Assembly: GCA_024516035.1 (NCBI GenBank)
Contig: CM044963.1
Coordinates: 23,988,435-24,052,434 of the forward strand
DNA: 64,000 nt
Reading direction: 5' to 3'
Source of the DNA: Bactericera cockerelli
Lineage: Eukaryota > Arthropoda > Insecta > Hemiptera > Triozidae
The number at the start of each line of letters is the position of its first letter. Position 1 is the first letter of the stretch. Shown piece after piece: positions 61,855-64,000 of the stretch. A program made the position numbers and the translations under genes. The notes beneath the pieces are model-generated. The model was not told the DNA's origin. It saw nothing but the letters and a program-made list of their open reading frames with translations, and made no database searches.

Positions 61855-62130
61855 TCTCTATATATAAAACAGAAAAAAGGACTACCTACCTACCTACCTA
61901 CCTACCTACCTACCTACCTACCTACCTATGTTTGTTTGTTTGTCCGGAGTTGTTTAGCCAAAACGGTAAGAGATAGCGAAAAATGTCTCAGAATTGACCC
62001 CCCCAAAACCATTATCGCTTTGTCCAGAAAAATTATAAAAAGTTCAAAAAGGCATTGCTGTCCAGCAGTACGGCCATGCCTTAGTAAATTTGAAATTTAG
62101 TCCCGTTGCAAAGCACGGGCAAACGGCTAG
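61855..62130 (+). mobile_element. Short non-autonomous Helitron with CTAC microsatellite
   Basis: Begins TCTCTATATATAAAACAG after an A. Ends with the hairpin CCCGT-TGCAAAGC-ACGGG, seven bases and CTAG|T. A (CTAC)n/(TTTG)n microsatellite occupies 61882-61942. Confidence 0.8.
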
Positions 62131-62134
62131 TAGA

Positions 62135-62555
62135 TTTATAGAGAATCTATAGAGTTTGAGTTTGATTACCATGTCAATCATTATAATGATGCATCATCTA
62201 GAATTACCTATGTGTTGATTTTCATTGAGTTTTCCTGTAATAAATTTTCATTGAGTACGAGCTAGTACCTACTTGAGAAAATTCTCTCTTTTTCTTGTTC
62301 TTCTGGGGGTGCTGCAGTTCCGCAGCTCCTTAGCACCGGGTCTGCCTATGGCTATATTTATAATCATTATAATACTTATTGTACTATCGTTACTATATAT
62401 GATGCCCGAATTCTGACACAACAGATGATAACAAAGAACAATGGCCCTCAAACACTGATAAAAAACATCAAAATATGTATATAAATTGTGAAAAAATATC
62501 CAAGAACATAAAATCATCATGACGGTACTGTGAAGTGACTGTTGAATTATTATTA
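62135..62555. other. No supported feature
   Basis: AT-rich. A 135-codon minus-strand frame (62269-62676) overlaps the following SINE and is not credible as a gene. Confidence 0.4.
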
Positions 62556-62722
62556 GTATAATACAATACATGAGCCTTAGGCTCATATCTTCCCACGAGG
62601 GATGAGAAGACTGGTGGACACAGAATTTGCAGAGTAGAAAATGTTCCGCCCCACCGGGATTCGAACCCCGGGTCACCTGATTGCAAGCCTAGTGCGCTAC
62701 CCACTCGGCCAGGGTGACTGCC
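62556..62722 (-). mobile_element. tRNA-derived SINE, family A relative
   Basis: The minus strand has GTCACCCTGGCCGAGTGGG (A-box), GGTGACCCGGGGTTCGAATC (B-box) and the A-like body TCTGCAAATTCTGTG, TCCCACGAGGGATGAG (inverse). It is more diverged than other A copies, possibly a distinct subfamily. Confidence 0.7.
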
Positions 62723-62744
62723 GTCTCTGAGTTATTATTATTAT

Positions 62745-62925
62745 TATACAACATTTTATTAGATATAAATGAACATTATTACAATACAAATAATTATTTT
62801 AACTATATAAAAACAAATATAGAAAATATATAAAAACATAATAAAATTATGTCCTAACTAAAGGGCAGGTGTGGAAGAGATTGCCATGGACATTTCCAAC
62901 CCTTTAGTTATCAATATAGTCTATT
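62745..62925 (-). repeat. Repeat E, inverted
   Basis: CAACATTTTATTAGATATAA, an A-rich middle, GTCCTAACTAAAGGGCAGG, TGTGGAAGAGATTGCC. The head is rearranged. Confidence 0.55.
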
Positions 62926-63309
62926 TATTTATCTACATAAATGTATACAATCAATTGAAACTATTCTACTGTGCAACCTTCACCTTTCTAGTGGTCTTAT
63001 CCGTCCAAGATCAATCACACATATCCATATCCAATCAATAATTTATCAGACAACAGTTAAGGAAACACGTTCTCCTGATTTTCTACTGAAAAGAATTTAT
63101 GACGCAATAAAGTTTTAATTAACTTTTTACAATGACTATGATAATATACACATATACCAATATAAATAGATACATTTCATAGTACATTGCTACGTCCTAT
63201 CTCCTCCTACATATACATAGATATTATATTATGTATAAAATTGTACACAGAGATATTTTTAGAATTATTAGGTACCTCTGTACTTTGGCCTCTTAAAGGT
63301 TGGCGTCAT

Positions 63310-63490
63310 CCAGGCGTAAAATGTTGTAGTGCCAAAACCATACAACCATCACGAGGAAGAGGTTGAACAATGCCAACCCCAAGTAGGTTTGCTACTATAT
63401 CCTGGCTTGTAAGGGTTGGCTAGTCTGATTATAGTCCTCTAGTGAGCCCCTGGTCTTCTCCCTGTTCATAGTCCTCCTGCCAAACTTATC
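63310..63490. repeat. Diverged repeat L
   Basis: GGCGTCATCCAGGCG, CCTGGTCTTCTCCCTGTTCA, TAGTCCTCCTGCCAAACTT parallel 38420-38600. Low identity. Confidence 0.45.
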
Positions 63491-63880
63491 TTTATCTAGA
63501 CTACATTCCCCACTTGGTCTCCTACTATATCCTCTACACAAGTTCTAAATCTATGAACGTTGACCCGCATTATCGCATAAAAAATGATAAGAGATATAAA
63601 AAAACAAATGAAAATACATAGAACAATGCCAGTTTGATAAAAAAAACAATTGCCCAGAATTGAACTGAGTGACCCTTTGCTTACAGTGGGGTTCATGAAT
63701 GGGGCTGAGTAAACGATACCTTCTAGCGCTTGTACTAAATCAATTGATCACAGCAATTTTTGGGCCATACTATAATATATGTCAAATCAAATCAATTAAT
63801 TTTAGGTGCTGACTGTATTATCACAATGAGGTGTGCAGTGTGCAGGTTACGGAATCACCAGTATTATATTTAGTATTATA

Positions 63881-64000
63881 CAGTAGAACCTCGATATAAC
63901 GAAAAACTTTGTATAACGAACAAAAATCGTTTCCCTTCCCTTGAGAATACCAAACCTCGATATACCTACCGAAAAATAATACAATATGTACAACGAATTA
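63881..64000 (+). mobile_element. pogo/Tigger-type DNA transposon terminus
   Basis: TA|CAGTAGAACCTCGATATAAC followed by GAAAAACTTTGTATAACGAA is the characteristic tip of pogo/Tigger elements. A second, degenerate CCTCGATATACC lies at 63954. The element continues past the right edge. Confidence 0.8.

Noticed and set aside
62269..62704. 135- and 78-codon minus-strand frames
   Set aside because: Both read through a tRNA-derived SINE head; there is no domain beyond it.

Overview
This is an AT-rich, repeat-saturated eukaryotic nuclear window. GT-AG introns, 5S- and tRNA-derived SINEs, a BEL/Pao LTR retrotransposon, Helitrons and TA-flanked DNA transposons all point to an arthropod. A crustacean is my best guess, because of the secreted Cu/Zn superoxide dismutase (SOD) and the style of the repeats, but the sequence does not prove it. 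There are no operons, CRISPR arrays or prokaryotic features.

Only one host gene is clear. It is a secreted Cu/Zn-SOD on the + strand with three coding exons (34708-34905, 36335-36544, 41603-41857), all joined in phase 0, giving 220 residues. The copper and zinc ligands, the disulphide cysteines and the active-site arginine are all present. Exon 1 encodes a signal peptide and a His-rich FPS(H/D) repeat. Its introns are full of mobile elements, a minisatellite built from its own exon-2 splice donor lies in intron 2, and its last coding segment is duplicated downstream. A second, much weaker host candidate is a 44-codon open exon with a Kozak-like start and a GTATGT donor at 17619-17751.

The largest element is a BEL/Pao LTR retrotransposon (43346-49920). 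It has 264-bp LTRs that I read as identical, a GATAT target duplication, and gag-pol from DUF1759 through protease, RT, RNase H, integrase and DUF5641. A one-base shift in RNase H near 47240-47249 splits the open frame. The identical LTRs indicate a very recent insertion.

The rest is dominated by short elements. (1) A 5S-rRNA-derived SINE family has about 16 copies; three are almost identical (32981, 57828, 60854), and an older subfamily lacks the 5S C-box region. (2) At least six tRNA-derived SINE families, called here A, B, C, D, G and H, carry recognisable A/B boxes, and several copies have perfect 9-14 bp target duplications. (3) TA-flanked elements with CAGGGTG-like ends range from a 3.1-kb element with ~455-bp inverted repeats and a decayed transposase end (2659-5753) to MITEs of about 250-440 bp. 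(4) Non-autonomous Helitrons end in a hairpin plus CTAG-T. (5) There are minisatellites at 9345-10290, 18890-19325, 19790-20170 and 39060-39860. (6) A pogo/Tigger-type terminus runs off the right edge at 63881.

Nested insertions give a relative chronology. The clearest is at 57476-58330, where a 5S SINE lies inside a LINE 3' fragment inside a tRNA SINE, with clean target duplications at both inner levels.

Layout: 1-2100 diverged repeats; 2659-5753 long-TIR transposon; 6450-9000 nested SINEs and a MITE; 9345-10290 minisatellite; 11150-14220 SINEs; 14284-16107 second long-TIR element; 17619 exon candidate; 18890-20560 low-complexity and minisatellite DNA; 25723-26813 Helitron; 29894-34670 MITEs and SINEs; 34696-42790 SOD gene; 43058-49920 Helitron and BEL element; 50089-64000 SINE-dense intergenic DNA.
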